Source of the DNA: UBA6544 sp049601975
Lineage (GTDB): Bacteria > Pseudomonadota > Alphaproteobacteria > UBA8366
Assembly: GCA_049601975.1 (NCBI GenBank)
Contig: JBMYRC010000044.1
Span: forward strand, 1-29,135
Length of the DNA stretch: 29,135 nt
Direction: 5' to 3'
Shown here: in pieces, positions 15,600 through 24,329 of the stretch
How the letters are laid out: each line of letters begins with the position of its first letter
Position numbering within the stretch: position 1 is the first letter of the stretch
Program-made: the position numbers and the translations under genes
Notes under the pieces: generated by a model
Told to the model about the DNA's origin: nothing
What the model saw: the letters and a program-made list of their open reading frames with translations, nothing else
Databases searched by the model: none

Positions 15600-16435
15600 G
15601 TTTCCCAGCGTCGGGGATGGGCCGGATAAACACCTAAAATCCGGACCTCACGGCTGAAGAAGCCGAGCTCTTCCATCGCGAGGCGCACGGCCGTGTCGTC
15701 CGGGTGCCCATCGATATCCGCATAGAACACCGTGGCCGAGAACGCGCCGCCGACCATGTAGGATTCGAGCTTCGTCATGTTCACGCCATTCGTCGCAAAA
15801 CCGCCGAGCCCCTTATAAAGCGCCGCCGGGACGTTGCGGACACGGAATATAAACGTGGTGACCGCCGGGCCATCTTCCAACTCGATGTCGATAGGCTCCT
15901 TCGCCATGATCAAGAAGCGTGTCGTGTTGTGCGCATCGTCCTCGACGTCGTTGCGCAGCGATTCGAGGCCGTAAATCTCCGCCGCCAATTCCGAGGCAAT
16001 GGCACCCCGGGTGATATCGCCCAGTTCCGCCACTTCCTTGGCCGAACCAGCGGTGTCCGCGTGTACAACCGGTTTCAGGCCCAATTCGCGGAACATCTTC
16101 CGGCATTGCGACAAGGCGTGTACGTGGCTGTGAACCGTCTCCAGGCTCTCCAACGTGGCGCCCTTGACGGCCAACAGACGGTGGTTCACCCGTTGGAAAT
16201 GCTCACCAATGATGTTGAGGTCAGAATTCGGCAACAGATGGTGAATATCCGCGACCCGGCCGGCGACGGTATTCTCGATCGGTACCATCGCCAGTTCGGC
16301 TGCACCTTCCTCCACCGCCTGGAACATATCCTCGAAGCTGGCGCATGGCAGTGTTTCCATATCTGGATGGACGGCGCGGCACGCCATGTCCGAATACGCG
16401 CCGGGAAGGCCTTGAAAGGCAATTTTCCCGCTCAT
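15596..16435 (-). CDS. pheA: Prephenate dehydratase
   Basis: This monofunctional enzyme turns prephenate into phenylpyruvate in phenylalanine synthesis. The ATG at 16435 gives 279 residues beginning MSGKIAFQGLPGAYSD. Conserved catalytic features are VPIENTVAGRV (51-61) and the TRF motif (172-174). A C-terminal ACT domain (about 193-270) should bind phenylalanine; its usual ESRP-like site is LTKLESYMVGG, as often seen in alphaproteobacteria. No chorismate mutase domain is present. It follows kdsB by 34 bases, so the two probably share a transcript. The ribosome binding site is weak (GGAA). Confidence 0.95.
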   Translation of the reverse strand: MSGKIAFQGLPGAYSDMACRAVHPDMETLPCASFEDMFQAVEEGAAELAMVPIENTVAGRVADIHHLLPNSDLNIIGEHFQRVNHRLLAVKGATLESLETVHSHVHALSQCRKMFRELGLKPVVHADTAGSAKEVAELGDITRGAIASELAAEIYGLESLRNDVEDDAHNTTRFLIMAKEPIDIELEDGPAVTTFIFRVRNVPAALYKGLGGFATNGVNMTKLESYMVGGAFSATVFYADIDGHPDDTAVRLAMEELGFFSREVRILGVYPAHPRRWET

Positions 16436-16469
16436 GTTGTTGTTTCCATCACTTCGGGGGTTTCCGTCA

Positions 16470-17207
16470 CTAAGAGGCAAGAACGGCGCGGGCCCGCGCC
16501 AAGTCGGCGGGAGTATCGACACCGAGCGGAACTGTGTCAACGAGGGCGAGATCGATCCGCATGCCCACCTCTAACGCGCGCAATTGTTCCAGTTTCTCGC
16601 GTTGCTCCAGAATACTGGGCTGCAGGGAAACAAATCGCTCCAACGCTGCGCGGCGGTAGGCATAGAGCCCAATGTGATGATACAGCGGACCCTCGCCCGA
16701 CGGCGCTGTCGCTCGGGTGAAGTACAATGCGCGCCCCGACCGTGCCGGCGGTTCGATGGCGACGACCGCCTTCACCACATTCGGATCCGTGCGTTCAGCC
16801 TCGATCGCGATCTCAGACCCAATAGTCGCGATATCCACGGCGCTGTCCGACAATGGCGCCAAAGCGGCACGGATCGAATCCGGCTCGATGGTCGGCAGAT
16901 CGCCTTGCACGTTCAGCACCGCATCGTGCCGTCCCTCCGGGTCAATCTTCCGCAACGCTTCGTATATGCGGTCAGAGCCCGATGGATGATTTGGGTCAGT
17001 CAGGACAGCCTCGCCTCCCGCCGCCTCGATGGTCTCGACAATGACGGGTTCGGCGGCGGCGATGACGACGCGCCCGAGATCGGCTTCCATGGCGCGGCGC
17101 CAGACCTGGACGATCATCGGCGCGCCCGCGATCTCGGCCATGACTTTGTCCGGAAAACGGCTCGAGCCCATCCGGGCCGGAATTAAAATGACGGGATTTG
17201 AAGGCAT
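16470..17207 (-). CDS. kdsB: 3-deoxy-manno-octulosonate cytidylyltransferase
   Basis: KdsB activates Kdo with CTP to CMP-Kdo, needed for the inner core of lipopolysaccharide, so the organism makes Kdo-type LPS. The ATG at 17207 gives 245 residues; a TTG at 17216 would add three. Signature parts are ILIPARMGSSRFPDK (nucleotide binding), HPSGSDRIYEA, VLNVQGDLP (metal-binding Asp) and HIGLYAYRRAALERF, ending with the EQLRALEVGMRI block. It heads a kdsB-pheA pair on the minus strand and diverges from the cytochrome c gene. Confidence 0.96.
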   Translation of the reverse strand: MPSNPVILIPARMGSSRFPDKVMAEIAGAPMIVQVWRRAMEADLGRVVIAAAEPVIVETIEAAGGEAVLTDPNHPSGSDRIYEALRKIDPEGRHDAVLNVQGDLPTIEPDSIRAALAPLSDSAVDIATIGSEIAIEAERTDPNVVKAVVAIEPPARSGRALYFTRATAPSGEGPLYHHIGLYAYRRAALERFVSLQPSILEQREKLEQLRALEVGMRIDLALVDTVPLGVDTPADLARARAVLAS

Positions 17208-17243
17208 TGCTCTCAATACAGGCTTTTCATCAGGGGGCTCGAT

Positions 17244-17258
17244 GCGGCATTATGCCGC
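17244..17258. repeat. Short perfect inverted repeat
   Basis: GCGGCAT-T-ATGCCGC is a 7-base perfect inverted repeat between kdsB and the cytochrome c gene. Its centre is 37 bases outside the kdsB start, so on the minus-strand transcript it could form a leader hairpin or an operator. Nothing else supports a function. Confidence 0.3.
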
Positions 17259-17350
17259 TAGGTGGTCTGCTGGCCTAAACTTGGATTCGATAATGGTTCG
17301 TATAGGTTAGTCCGCAGCTTATATCGCGCCGAAGGACTGTTGAACTGATT

Positions 17351-17368
17351 TTCGCGTAAATTCGCGAA
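17351..17368. repeat. Inverted repeat upstream of the cytochrome c gene
   Basis: TTCGCG (17351-17356) and CGCGAA (17363-17368) form a 6-base inverted repeat around TAAATT. It ends 56 bases before the cytochrome c ATG, a good place for an operator. The sequence is short and could arise by chance. Confidence 0.3.
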
Positions 17369-17424
17369 GATTCCGGTTTTGTCGTCAGTCTAGGCGCCAC
17401 ACGGAGCGTTGAGGGATTTGGTCT

Positions 17425-17967
17425 ATGGGTAATGATCCGCTGTTTTTGAATAAAATCGCCGCCGCGGTTTTAAGCGCGGGGTTGCTCGCCATGATGACGG
17501 GCTTCGCGGCGCACATGCTGTACCATCCGCAAGAGCTGGAGAAGCCAGCCTACATGATCTCTAGCGATGTGCCGGTCGCCGCCGTGGCAACCGCCGCCGT
17601 ACCCGCGGGTCCGGAGCCGATCATGGCGATGCTAGCGTCGGCGAGCGCGGATGCTGGTAAGAAGGTCTCCAAGAAATGTGCCGCTTGCCACAGCTTCACT
17701 AAGGGCGGCCCGAACAAAGTCGGCCCGAACCTATGGAATATCGTGGGCGGCAAACCCGCATCAGTGGCGGGTTACAAGTACTCCGGCGCAATGAAAGGCA
17801 TGGCGGCGAATTGGGAGTTTGAAGAGCTCAACAAGTTCCTGTACAAGCCGAAGGCGTATCTGAAAGGCACGAAAATGTCTTTCGCCGGCCTGAAAAAATC
17901 GAGCGACCGGGCAGCGATTATCGCATACCTGACGGCTCTGTCAGATAGTCCAAAACCGTTCCAATAA
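17425..17967 (+). CDS. Membrane-anchored mono-haem cytochrome c (class I)
   Basis: This 180-residue protein starts at the ATG at 17425 with GAGGG nine bases upstream. It has one N-terminal membrane anchor (residues about 9-30), an Ala/Pro/Val-rich periplasmic linker (about 48-75) and a class I cytochrome c domain with haem motif CAACH (85-89) and likely axial Met151 (GTKMSFAGL). KGGPNKVGPNLWNIVG is the typical post-haem segment. The plan resembles CycM/cytochrome c552-type proteins that carry electrons from the bc1 complex to cytochrome c oxidase. That role is inferred from the family. A terminator follows directly. Confidence 0.93.
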   Translation: MGNDPLFLNKIAAAVLSAGLLAMMTGFAAHMLYHPQELEKPAYMISSDVPVAAVATAAVPAGPEPIMAMLASASADAGKKVSKKCAACHSFTKGGPNKVGPNLWNIVGGKPASVAGYKYSGAMKGMAANWEFEELNKFLYKPKAYLKGTKMSFAGLKKSSDRAAIIAYLTALSDSPKPFQ

Positions 17968-17989
17968 GCCGCCGTAGCGGTTTATCGAG

Positions 17990-18014
17990 AAGGACGGCTT
18001 AGCCGTCCTTTTTC
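17990..18014 (+). terminator. Intrinsic terminator after the cytochrome c gene
   Basis: AAGGACGGC (17990-17998), loop TTA, and GCCGTCCTT (18002-18010) form a perfect 9-base stem followed by a T-rich tail (TTTCGTTT). It lies 22 bases after the cytochrome c stop and just before the next gene, so the phosphatase at 18030 probably depends on readthrough or its own promoter. Confidence 0.85.
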
Positions 18015-18029
18015 GTTTGAGGGGTGCAA

Positions 18030-18812
18030 ATGGCTGAGACATGCCCACACGAATATATCGATCTGGCGAACCGTCTATCCGACGCAGCGCGAGAGATCGC
18101 CGGGAATTATTTTCGGCGCAGCTTCACCGTTGAGACGAAATCCGACGAGAGCCCGGTCACCATCGCCGACCGTGAGATCGAGGCCAGGCAACGGCGTATG
18201 ATCAAGGAGACTTACCCCGAGCACGGCATCAGCGGCGAGGAATACGGCGACGTTCGCATTGACGCGGATTACGTCTGGGTCCTCGACCCCATTGACGGCA
18301 CGAAAGCATTTCTTAACGGCATCCCGATTTTCACAAATCTGATCGGCCTCACGTTTCAAGGAAACCCCATCCTCGGCATGATCGATCAGCCAGTCCTGGG
18401 CGAGCGCTGGGTCGGGGCCTCGGGCCACGGCGCGCAATTGAACGGCACAGAAGTAAACACCAGTGATGTGACGGCGCTTGACGAGATCATCGTTCATGCT
18501 ACGACACCGGAAATGTTCAACACGGGCGATTTGGCCAAACGGTTTGGACAATTGGCGGGACGGACCAAGTACCGGCGCTACGGCATTGATTGCTACGCCT
18601 ACGGACTGCTGGCATCCGGCTACGCACACCTAGTCGCGGAAGCGGAGATGAAAGTGCAGGACTACATGCCCGTCATCGAGGTCGTGCGGCAGGCCGGTGG
18701 CGTGATCAGCGATTGGGCCGGTCAGCCCCTCGGTTTCGACTCCGACGGCACGGTGCTCGCCTCGGCGAACGAGGACCTTCACGCCCAGGCCTTATTAGCG
18801 CTGGCTAAGTAG
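18030..18812 (+). CDS. hisN: Inositol-monophosphatase-fold phosphatase, likely histidinol-phosphatase
   Basis: This 260-residue protein starts at the ATG at 18030 with GAGGGG about five bases upstream; a GTG at 18024 is less likely. Metal-site motifs of the family are all present: GEE (69-71), DPIDGT (86-91) and a C-terminal Asp in VQDYMPVIEVVRQAGG. The replacement of the usual WDxAAG by QDYMPVIE is typical of the histidinol-phosphate phosphatase branch (HisN), which completes the dephosphorylation step of histidine synthesis. Other his genes are not in this window, so an inositol or other sugar-phosphate substrate cannot be ruled out. Its stop lies 14 bases from the convergent dioxygenase. 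Confidence 0.85.
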   Translation: MAETCPHEYIDLANRLSDAAREIAGNYFRRSFTVETKSDESPVTIADREIEARQRRMIKETYPEHGISGEEYGDVRIDADYVWVLDPIDGTKAFLNGIPIFTNLIGLTFQGNPILGMIDQPVLGERWVGASGHGAQLNGTEVNTSDVTALDEIIVHATTPEMFNTGDLAKRFGQLAGRTKYRRYGIDCYAYGLLASGYAHLVAEAEMKVQDYMPVIEVVRQAGGVISDWAGQPLGFDSDGTVLASANEDLHAQALLALAK

Positions 18813-18826
18813 CACCGCCCCGCCCG

Positions 18827-19852
18827 TTAAGCAGCACGTACGAATATGCCACCGCGTGGTCCGGTGTTATAACGGTCGGCGAAATTCTCGGCTAAAGGGC
18901 GTGGATTTCGGCAATTCATCCACATCCGCAGCAAACAACGCCGCTCCGCTGGGTTGGGGTCGCTTTCGAAGGCGGAACGCGCATGAAGTAACGTGTAGTT
19001 ATTGATGAATTGAATGTCGCCGACTTCGAGCTCGAAATCGCATCGAAGCTCCAGTGATTCCGCAACTTCTAGCAGCAGATCGATGGCTTCCCGTTCCACG
19101 TCGGTTAAAGGTTGGCCGATCTTATCGTGGGCGGAGCGAATGATCTTGTCGTTATAGCAACAGCTCAACAGGCCTTCGTGATAACTGAAGACCGGAATGC
19201 GGTTGTGGGTGACCTCATCAAAGCTCCCGGTCGGTCCTTCACCCCGTAGATCATGATGGAAACCGCGATAATACACTTCAAGCAGATCGAAGCGACGAGA
19301 CAAGATCTCGTTATAAACCGCGGCGGAACTCGTCAGTGAACTCACGCCCCCCTTGCCCGCGGTGCGGAGACAAAGCAGAGCGGTCATATCCGATGTGTCG
19401 ACATGGGGATTTAGCTTGTCTTTCGACATATACCCCCGGTCGTTGACGGCGTTGTCATAGCTCGCACCCTTATCCGTCACCTCAGCGATCAGGTCGCCCA
19501 TGGCGTTCTGTGAAATCACTTGGCCCATATAGGCCCCGATGCCCCAATAAATCATCTCGAGATCGGCGCGCTCATAGCGTTCTACCGGCAGTCCGCGGAA
19601 TATCGCGAATCCACGGCCATTCTGAACTTCATCCAGGATTCGCTCAATTTTCGCCCCAAACGTCGGCAGCGGGAAACTCTCACGCTTGAACCCAATCGGC
19701 TCCACACCAGAACGCCGGGCCGCCGCCAGACCGCCCTCAAGTTCGGAAATATCTGCCTTCGACAGTTCATGGATCCAACTAAGATCGTGTGCGAACTGGT
19801 CGCCTTGCCAAAGAGCGGGACCCGCTGCGGGCTCCCGTAGTAAATCGCTCAT
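18827..19852 (-). CDS. TauD/TfdA family Fe(II)/2-oxoglutarate dioxygenase
   Basis: This 341-residue protein has the iron-binding facial triad H150-x-D152 (NPHVDTSDM) and H290 (YTLLHARSAFE), with R309 (RRCLLRMW) as the probable 2-oxoglutarate anchor. These fit the TauD/TfdA family, whose members hydroxylate sulfonates, aryloxyacetates, betaines and others. Substrate cannot be read from the sequence. The ATG at 19852 overlaps the stop of the upstream 94-residue gene by four bases, so translation is probably coupled. No ABC importer for taurine is adjacent on this strand. No signal peptide is seen, so it is cytoplasmic. Confidence 0.9.
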   Translation of the reverse strand: MSDLLREPAAGPALWQGDQFAHDLSWIHELSKADISELEGGLAAARRSGVEPIGFKRESFPLPTFGAKIERILDEVQNGRGFAIFRGLPVERYERADLEMIYWGIGAYMGQVISQNAMGDLIAEVTDKGASYDNAVNDRGYMSKDKLNPHVDTSDMTALLCLRTAGKGGVSSLTSSAAVYNEILSRRFDLLEVYYRGFHHDLRGEGPTGSFDEVTHNRIPVFSYHEGLLSCCYNDKIIRSAHDKIGQPLTDVEREAIDLLLEVAESLELRCDFELEVGDIQFINNYTLLHARSAFESDPNPAERRCLLRMWMNCRNPRPLAENFADRYNTGPRGGIFVRAA

Positions 19853-20133
19853 TCTTCCTCCGTCCTACCGTCGTCATAGAGCAATTCCACGATCCTGGGA
19901 TCGGTGGTTTGCTTGGACATATTAGCGGCTTGAAGACGCACCGAGCCTAGGAATTGATCCTCACTCTCCGCATGTACGGAGACGACGATTTCTTCCGCAG
20001 GCGCTTTTTCTGACGCCTCTTCCATAGCCCGCTCATGGCTCGAGGCGACGCTGGATTTCATGGTGCTGCGCATTTCTCCATCCGCCGCCGCGTAGACGTA
20101 ATGTGCGATCCAAGTCGTTGCCGACGACGCCAT
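19849..20133 (-). CDS. Small protein of unknown function, coupled to a dioxygenase
   Basis: This 94-residue protein is not recognised. It begins MASSATTWIAHYVYAAADGE, is soluble, rich in Ala, Glu and Ser, and has no Cys, no membrane segment and no signal peptide. The middle (SSVASSHERAMEEASEKAPAEE) is likely helical, followed by strands around IVVSVHAESED and a short acidic tail (DDGRTEEE). The stop overlaps the dioxygenase ATG (ATGA), so it is the first gene of a two-gene operon. It may be an accessory subunit or unrelated. Coding is supported by the tight coupling and by a clean frame, but not by homology. Confidence 0.7.
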   Translation of the reverse strand: MASSATTWIAHYVYAAADGEMRSTMKSSVASSHERAMEEASEKAPAEEIVVSVHAESEDQFLGSVRLQAANMSKQTTDPRIVELLYDDGRTEEE

Positions 20134-20284
20134 TTCTTCACCGTGCCCTTCAAGCAGTGAGTCTAATTAGGCTTGCCGCCGCCGTCAAAACAACGTGAGC
20201 AGCATATGACCTCTTGAGCCGAGCGGTCTCCTACCCGATGTTAAAGTCAACAGACTAGCAATCCGCAGCCTCGGAAGCGAATGT

Positions 20285-22129
20285 ATGAATATGCAGTTCT
20301 TAAAAACCACTCTTGCCCTCTTCAGTCTCCTGGCCGCCACACAGATTTCGATCGCCGCGGAGACGTATCGCGGGCACGGCCTCGCCATGCATGGGAATTT
20401 GAAATACGCGCCAGGGTTCTCTCATTTCGACTACGTGAATCCGAACGCGCCCAAGGGCGGCGAAACCACGCGCGGCGCCATTGGCGGGTATGACACATTC
20501 AATCCGTTTGTCATAAAGGGACGGGCGGCGGCAGGCAGTTTCTCAATTTACGACAGCTTGATGGAAAGCTCGGCGGACGAGCCGTTCTCGCAATACGGGC
20601 TTATCGCCGAAAGTGTCGAAACCTCGGCCGACCGCACGTGGGTGGCGTTCACACTGCGCCCAGAGGCGAAGTGGCATGACGGCAAACCAATCACCGTCGA
20701 GGACGTGATCTGGACCTTTAACACTCTGGTCGAAAAAGGCCGACCCTTTTACCGCTTCTATTACGGTAGCGTCGGCAAGGTCGAGAAAACCGGAGAGCGC
20801 ACGGTAAAGTTTACCTTCAAGGAGGGCGAGAATCGCGAGCTGCCTCTGATCTTGGGCCAGCTCGTGGTCCTGCCCAAGCATTACTGGTCTGAACGCGATT
20901 TTGAGTCCACCACCTTGGAGCCACCGCTCGGCAGCGGCGCTTATCGCATCGCGTCATTCGAGCCGAACCGCAATGTGGTGCTGGAACGGGTGAAGGGTTA
21001 TTGGGCGCAAAACCTAGGGGTCAAAAAGGGCACTGGCAATTATGATAAAATGCGCTTCGAATATTACCGTGACACCACAGTTGCCTTGGAAGCTTTCAAG
21101 GCCGGAAATATCGACGTACGGTCGGAGAATTCAGCTAAGAACTGGGCCACCGCCTATGACACGCCCGCTGTGCGAGACGGATTGATCGTCAAACAGGATT
21201 TCGACCATAGCCGAACCGCCGGCATGCAGGGTTTCGTCTTCAACCTGCGGAAGCTGCTGTTCCAAGACCCGAAAGTTCGCCAGGCCATCGCTCAAGGGCT
21301 CGATTTCGAATGGTCCAACAGGGCGCTCTTTCACGGCATGTATAAACGGACTCGCAGTTTTTTCGATAATTCAGAACTGGCCGCGACCGGACAGCCCGAA
21401 GGCGAAGAGAAAGCCATCCTGGAGCGACTGAAAGACAAGCTACCCCCAGAAGTGCTGACGACCAGTTACGAACCACCCGAGACCGACGGTAGCGGCAATA
21501 TGCGGAAAAATTTACGCAAGGCCTCGAAGTTGCTGAAAGAGGCCGGTTGGAAGATCGACAAGAAAACTCGAAAACTGGTTCACGCAAACACCGGGCAGCC
21601 TTTCACATTTGAAATTCTTTTGGTCAGCCCGCTGTTCGAGCGCATCGTCCTCCCGTTCAACAAGAACCTCGCGAGGCTCGGCATCGACGTCACGGTGCGG
21701 ACTGTGGATACAGCGCAATACCGGCAGCGTTTGACTGAGTTCGATTACGATGTCGTGGTCGGCAGTTGGGGGCAATCGCTCTCGCCAGGCAACGAACAGC
21801 GTGATTATTGGACGACCGAATCGGCCACCCGGCCGCGCAGCCGCAACCTTTCCGGCATCAAGAACCCGGCCATCGATGAGCTGGTTGAGCTACTCATTTC
21901 GGCTCCGACGCGCAAGAGCCTGGTCGCCCGCGCCCGCGCCCTCGACCGGGCCCTGCAGTGGAGTCATATCGTCGTGCCCCATTGGCACATCGCCTATGAT
22001 CGCATCGCACGCTGGGATAAGTTTGGCATTCCGAAGAAGATACCGGTGCAGGGGGTTGTCACCAGCGCCTGGTGGATCGACCCGGAAAAAGAAGCCGCGT
22101 TGGCTCTGCGCAAAAACTCCTCGAAGTAA
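20285..22129 (+). CDS. yejA: Peptide ABC transporter substrate-binding protein (YejA family)
   Basis: This 614-residue periplasmic protein of SBP family 5 binds oligopeptides for the YejBEF transporter. A signal peptide covers residues about 1-24 (cleavage likely after ISIAA). Typical segments are YRGHGLAMHGNLKYAPGFSH, NPNAPKGG, YDTFNPFVIKG, and the central DVIWTFNTLVEKGRPFY block. The ATG at 20285 is used, with a second in-frame ATG two codons later; GGAAG lies just upstream. In enterobacteria Yej imports microcin C and contributes to antimicrobial peptide resistance, and here nutritional peptide uptake is equally likely. It heads the complete yejABEF operon. Confidence 0.94.
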   Translation: MNMQFLKTTLALFSLLAATQISIAAETYRGHGLAMHGNLKYAPGFSHFDYVNPNAPKGGETTRGAIGGYDTFNPFVIKGRAAAGSFSIYDSLMESSADEPFSQYGLIAESVETSADRTWVAFTLRPEAKWHDGKPITVEDVIWTFNTLVEKGRPFYRFYYGSVGKVEKTGERTVKFTFKEGENRELPLILGQLVVLPKHYWSERDFESTTLEPPLGSGAYRIASFEPNRNVVLERVKGYWAQNLGVKKGTGNYDKMRFEYYRDTTVALEAFKAGNIDVRSENSAKNWATAYDTPAVRDGLIVKQDFDHSRTAGMQGFVFNLRKLLFQDPKVRQAIAQGLDFEWSNRALFHGMYKRTRSFFDNSELAATGQPEGEEKAILERLKDKLPPEVLTTSYEPPETDGSGNMRKNLRKASKLLKEAGWKIDKKTRKLVHANTGQPFTFEILLVSPLFERIVLPFNKNLARLGIDVTVRTVDTAQYRQRLTEFDYDVVVGSWGQSLSPGNEQRDYWTTESATRPRSRNLSGIKNPAIDELVELLISAPTRKSLVARARALDRALQWSHIVVPHWHIAYDRIARWDKFGIPKKIPVQGVVTSAWWIDPEKEAALALRKNSSK

Positions 22130-22152
22130 CCTCACCAGGTCCGCTCCGCATC

Positions 22153-23271
22153 ATGCTCGCTTACATTCTTCGCCGATTGTTGCTCGTCATCCCGACATTA
22201 CTCGGCATCATGGTGGTGAACTTCGCTGTGGTGCAGATCGCGCCCGGCGGGCCGGTCGAACGACTGATTGCGGAAATTCAGGGCGAGGGTGTGGAAGCCG
22301 CTGGACGCATTTCCGGGAACGTCGGCTCGGAAGTTTCGAACAGCGGGCGGCGCAGCGCGGCCTCCACCTCCGCCGAAGACGCCAACAGCAAGTATCGCGG
22401 CGCCCAAGGATTGGACCCTCAATTCATCGCAAAACTAGAAAAGCAATTCGGCTTCGATAAGCCGGCTCATGAGCGTTTCGTGCTGATGCTCGGCAATTAT
22501 GTGCGGTTCGATTTTGGCAGCAGCTTTTTTCGCAGCGAGCCGGTGATCGATCTCATTCTCGATAAAATGCCGGTCTCTATTTCACTCGGCGTTTGGAGCA
22601 CGTTGCTGGTCTATCTGATTTCAATTCCGCTTGGCGTTTGGAAGGCGGTGCGCGACGGCTCGCGCTTTGATATCTGGACCAGCGGTGTGGTGATCGTCGG
22701 TAATGCCATCCCGGGCTTCTTGTTCGCCATTCTATTAGTTGTCGTCTTCGCGGGCGGGCGCTATTTAGAATGGTTTCCCTTGCGCGGGCTCACATCGGAG
22801 AACTGGGCTGGCCTTTCTTGGCCAATGCAGATCATCGATTACTTCTGGCACATGGCGCTGCCGATCTTGGCTATGGTGATCGGCGGCTTCGCCGGATTGA
22901 CCATGCTGACGAAGAACTCATTCCTCGACCAGATCAACATGCAATACGTCACCACCGCGCGTGCTAAGGGACTATCGGAGCGCCGCGTGCTGTACGGCCA
23001 TGTCTTCCGCAATGGTATGCTCATCGTGATCGCCGGATTCCCCGCCGCCTTCATCGGTATGTTGTTCACCGGCTCGCTGTTAATCGAGGTGATCTTCTCC
23101 CTCGATGGGCTTGGCCTCTTGGGCTTCGAGGCGGTGATAGATCGCGACTACCCAATCATGTTCGGCACGCTTTATATGTTCACCTTGCTGGGCCTGATCC
23201 TGCACATCATCAGCGATGTGACCTATACACTAATCGACCCGCGCATCGATTTCGAAAGTCGTGAGGTCTGA
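22153..23271 (+). CDS. yejB: Peptide ABC transporter permease YejB
   Basis: This 372-residue inner-membrane permease starts at the ATG at 22153 (MLAYILRRLLLVIPTLLG); longer frames overlap yejA. TM1 is followed by the YejB-specific periplasmic insertion (residues about 40-95, rich in Gly, Ser and Ala) and NYVRFDFGSSFFRS. The EAA coupling loop is seen as QYVTTARAKGLSERRVLYGHVFRNG. The C-terminus YTLIDPRIDFESREV is typical. It begins 23 bases after yejA and ends two bases before the GTG of yejE. The ribosome binding site is weak. Confidence 0.95.
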   Translation: MLAYILRRLLLVIPTLLGIMVVNFAVVQIAPGGPVERLIAEIQGEGVEAAGRISGNVGSEVSNSGRRSAASTSAEDANSKYRGAQGLDPQFIAKLEKQFGFDKPAHERFVLMLGNYVRFDFGSSFFRSEPVIDLILDKMPVSISLGVWSTLLVYLISIPLGVWKAVRDGSRFDIWTSGVVIVGNAIPGFLFAILLVVVFAGGRYLEWFPLRGLTSENWAGLSWPMQIIDYFWHMALPILAMVIGGFAGLTMLTKNSFLDQINMQYVTTARAKGLSERRVLYGHVFRNGMLIVIAGFPAAFIGMLFTGSLLIEVIFSLDGLGLLGFEAVIDRDYPIMFGTLYMFTLLGLILHIISDVTYTLIDPRIDFESREV

Positions 23272-23273
23272 CC

Positions 23274-24329
23274 GTGTCGGCGCCACAGCACAGTTTCCTA
23301 GGCTTCGCGATCACGCCGCTCAATCGGCGACGGATTGAAAATTTCAAAGCCAATAAACGCGGCTATTGGTCGTTTTGGATATTCTTGACAGTCTTCATCC
23401 TGACGCTTTTCGCCGAGTTGATTGCCAACGACAAACCGCTGGTGATTTATTTCGACGGCAGCTTCTACAGCCCTATCACGAATGTGTACCCGGAAACTGC
23501 GTTCGGCGGCGATTTTGAGACGGAGGCGGATTATGGGGATCCATATCTGGTTGAACTCATCGAGAAACAAGGATGGATGGTCCACGCGCCCATCCCATAC
23601 AGCTTCGACACCCACGTCACTAACTTGCCGGGCCCAGCACCCTTCGAGCCGACCGGGCAGAACTGGCTCGGCACCGACGACCAAGCCCGCGACGTGTTGG
23701 CGCGGATGATTTACGGGTTCCGTATTTCAGTACTGTTCGGTCTGGTGCTGACAGTGCTGAGTTCAATCGTCGGCGTCGCGGTCGGTGCGGTCCAGGGATA
23801 CTTTGGTGGGCTGACGGATTTAGTCGGCCAACGCATGATCGAGATTTGGAACGGCATGCCGGTGCTGTTCATGTTGATCATTCTGGCGAGCGTGGTGCAG
23901 CCGAATTTTTGGTGGCTTCTGGGACTCATGCTGCTGTTCAGCTGGACATCCTTGGTCAGCGTCGTGCGCGCCGAATTCCTGCGCGCACGGAACTTCGAAT
24001 ATGTAAAAGCGGCGCGCGCGCTCGGTGTCACCAATAGTGTCATCATGTATCGCCATGTCTTACCGAACGCCATGGTCGCGACCTTGACGTTTCTGCCGTT
24101 CATAACGTCTGGCTCGGTAGTGACGTTGACGTCCCTTGATTTTCTTGGCTTCGGTCTGCCGCCGGGCTCGCCCTCCCTTGGCGAGTTACTGAAGCAGGGC
24201 AAGGATAACCTGCAAGCGCCCTGGCTTGGGATTACCGCCTTTTTTGTGATTGCGTTCATGCTGTCGCTTCTGGTTTTCATCGGAGAGGCGGTGCGTGACG
24301 CGTTCGATCCGCGTAAGGTACAACGATGA
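23274..24329 (+). CDS. yejE: Peptide ABC transporter permease YejE
   Basis: This 351-residue permease starts at GTG 23274, with GAGG seven bases upstream inside the end of yejB. The N-terminus FAITPLNRRRIENFKANKRG is the usual cytoplasmic start of YejE. TM1 (about 33-50) is followed by a large periplasmic loop (about 51-130) with TYPE-specific segments such as NVYPETAFGGDFETEADYGD and NWLGTDDQARDVLARMIYG. The EAA loop is EYVKAARALGVTNSVIMYRHVLPNA. It pairs with YejB to form the channel. Its stop overlaps the yejF ATG as ATGA. Confidence 0.95.
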   Translation: MSAPQHSFLGFAITPLNRRRIENFKANKRGYWSFWIFLTVFILTLFAELIANDKPLVIYFDGSFYSPITNVYPETAFGGDFETEADYGDPYLVELIEKQGWMVHAPIPYSFDTHVTNLPGPAPFEPTGQNWLGTDDQARDVLARMIYGFRISVLFGLVLTVLSSIVGVAVGAVQGYFGGLTDLVGQRMIEIWNGMPVLFMLIILASVVQPNFWWLLGLMLLFSWTSLVSVVRAEFLRARNFEYVKAARALGVTNSVIMYRHVLPNAMVATLTFLPFITSGSVVTLTSLDFLGFGLPPGSPSLGELLKQGKDNLQAPWLGITAFFVIAFMLSLLVFIGEAVRDAFDPRKVQR

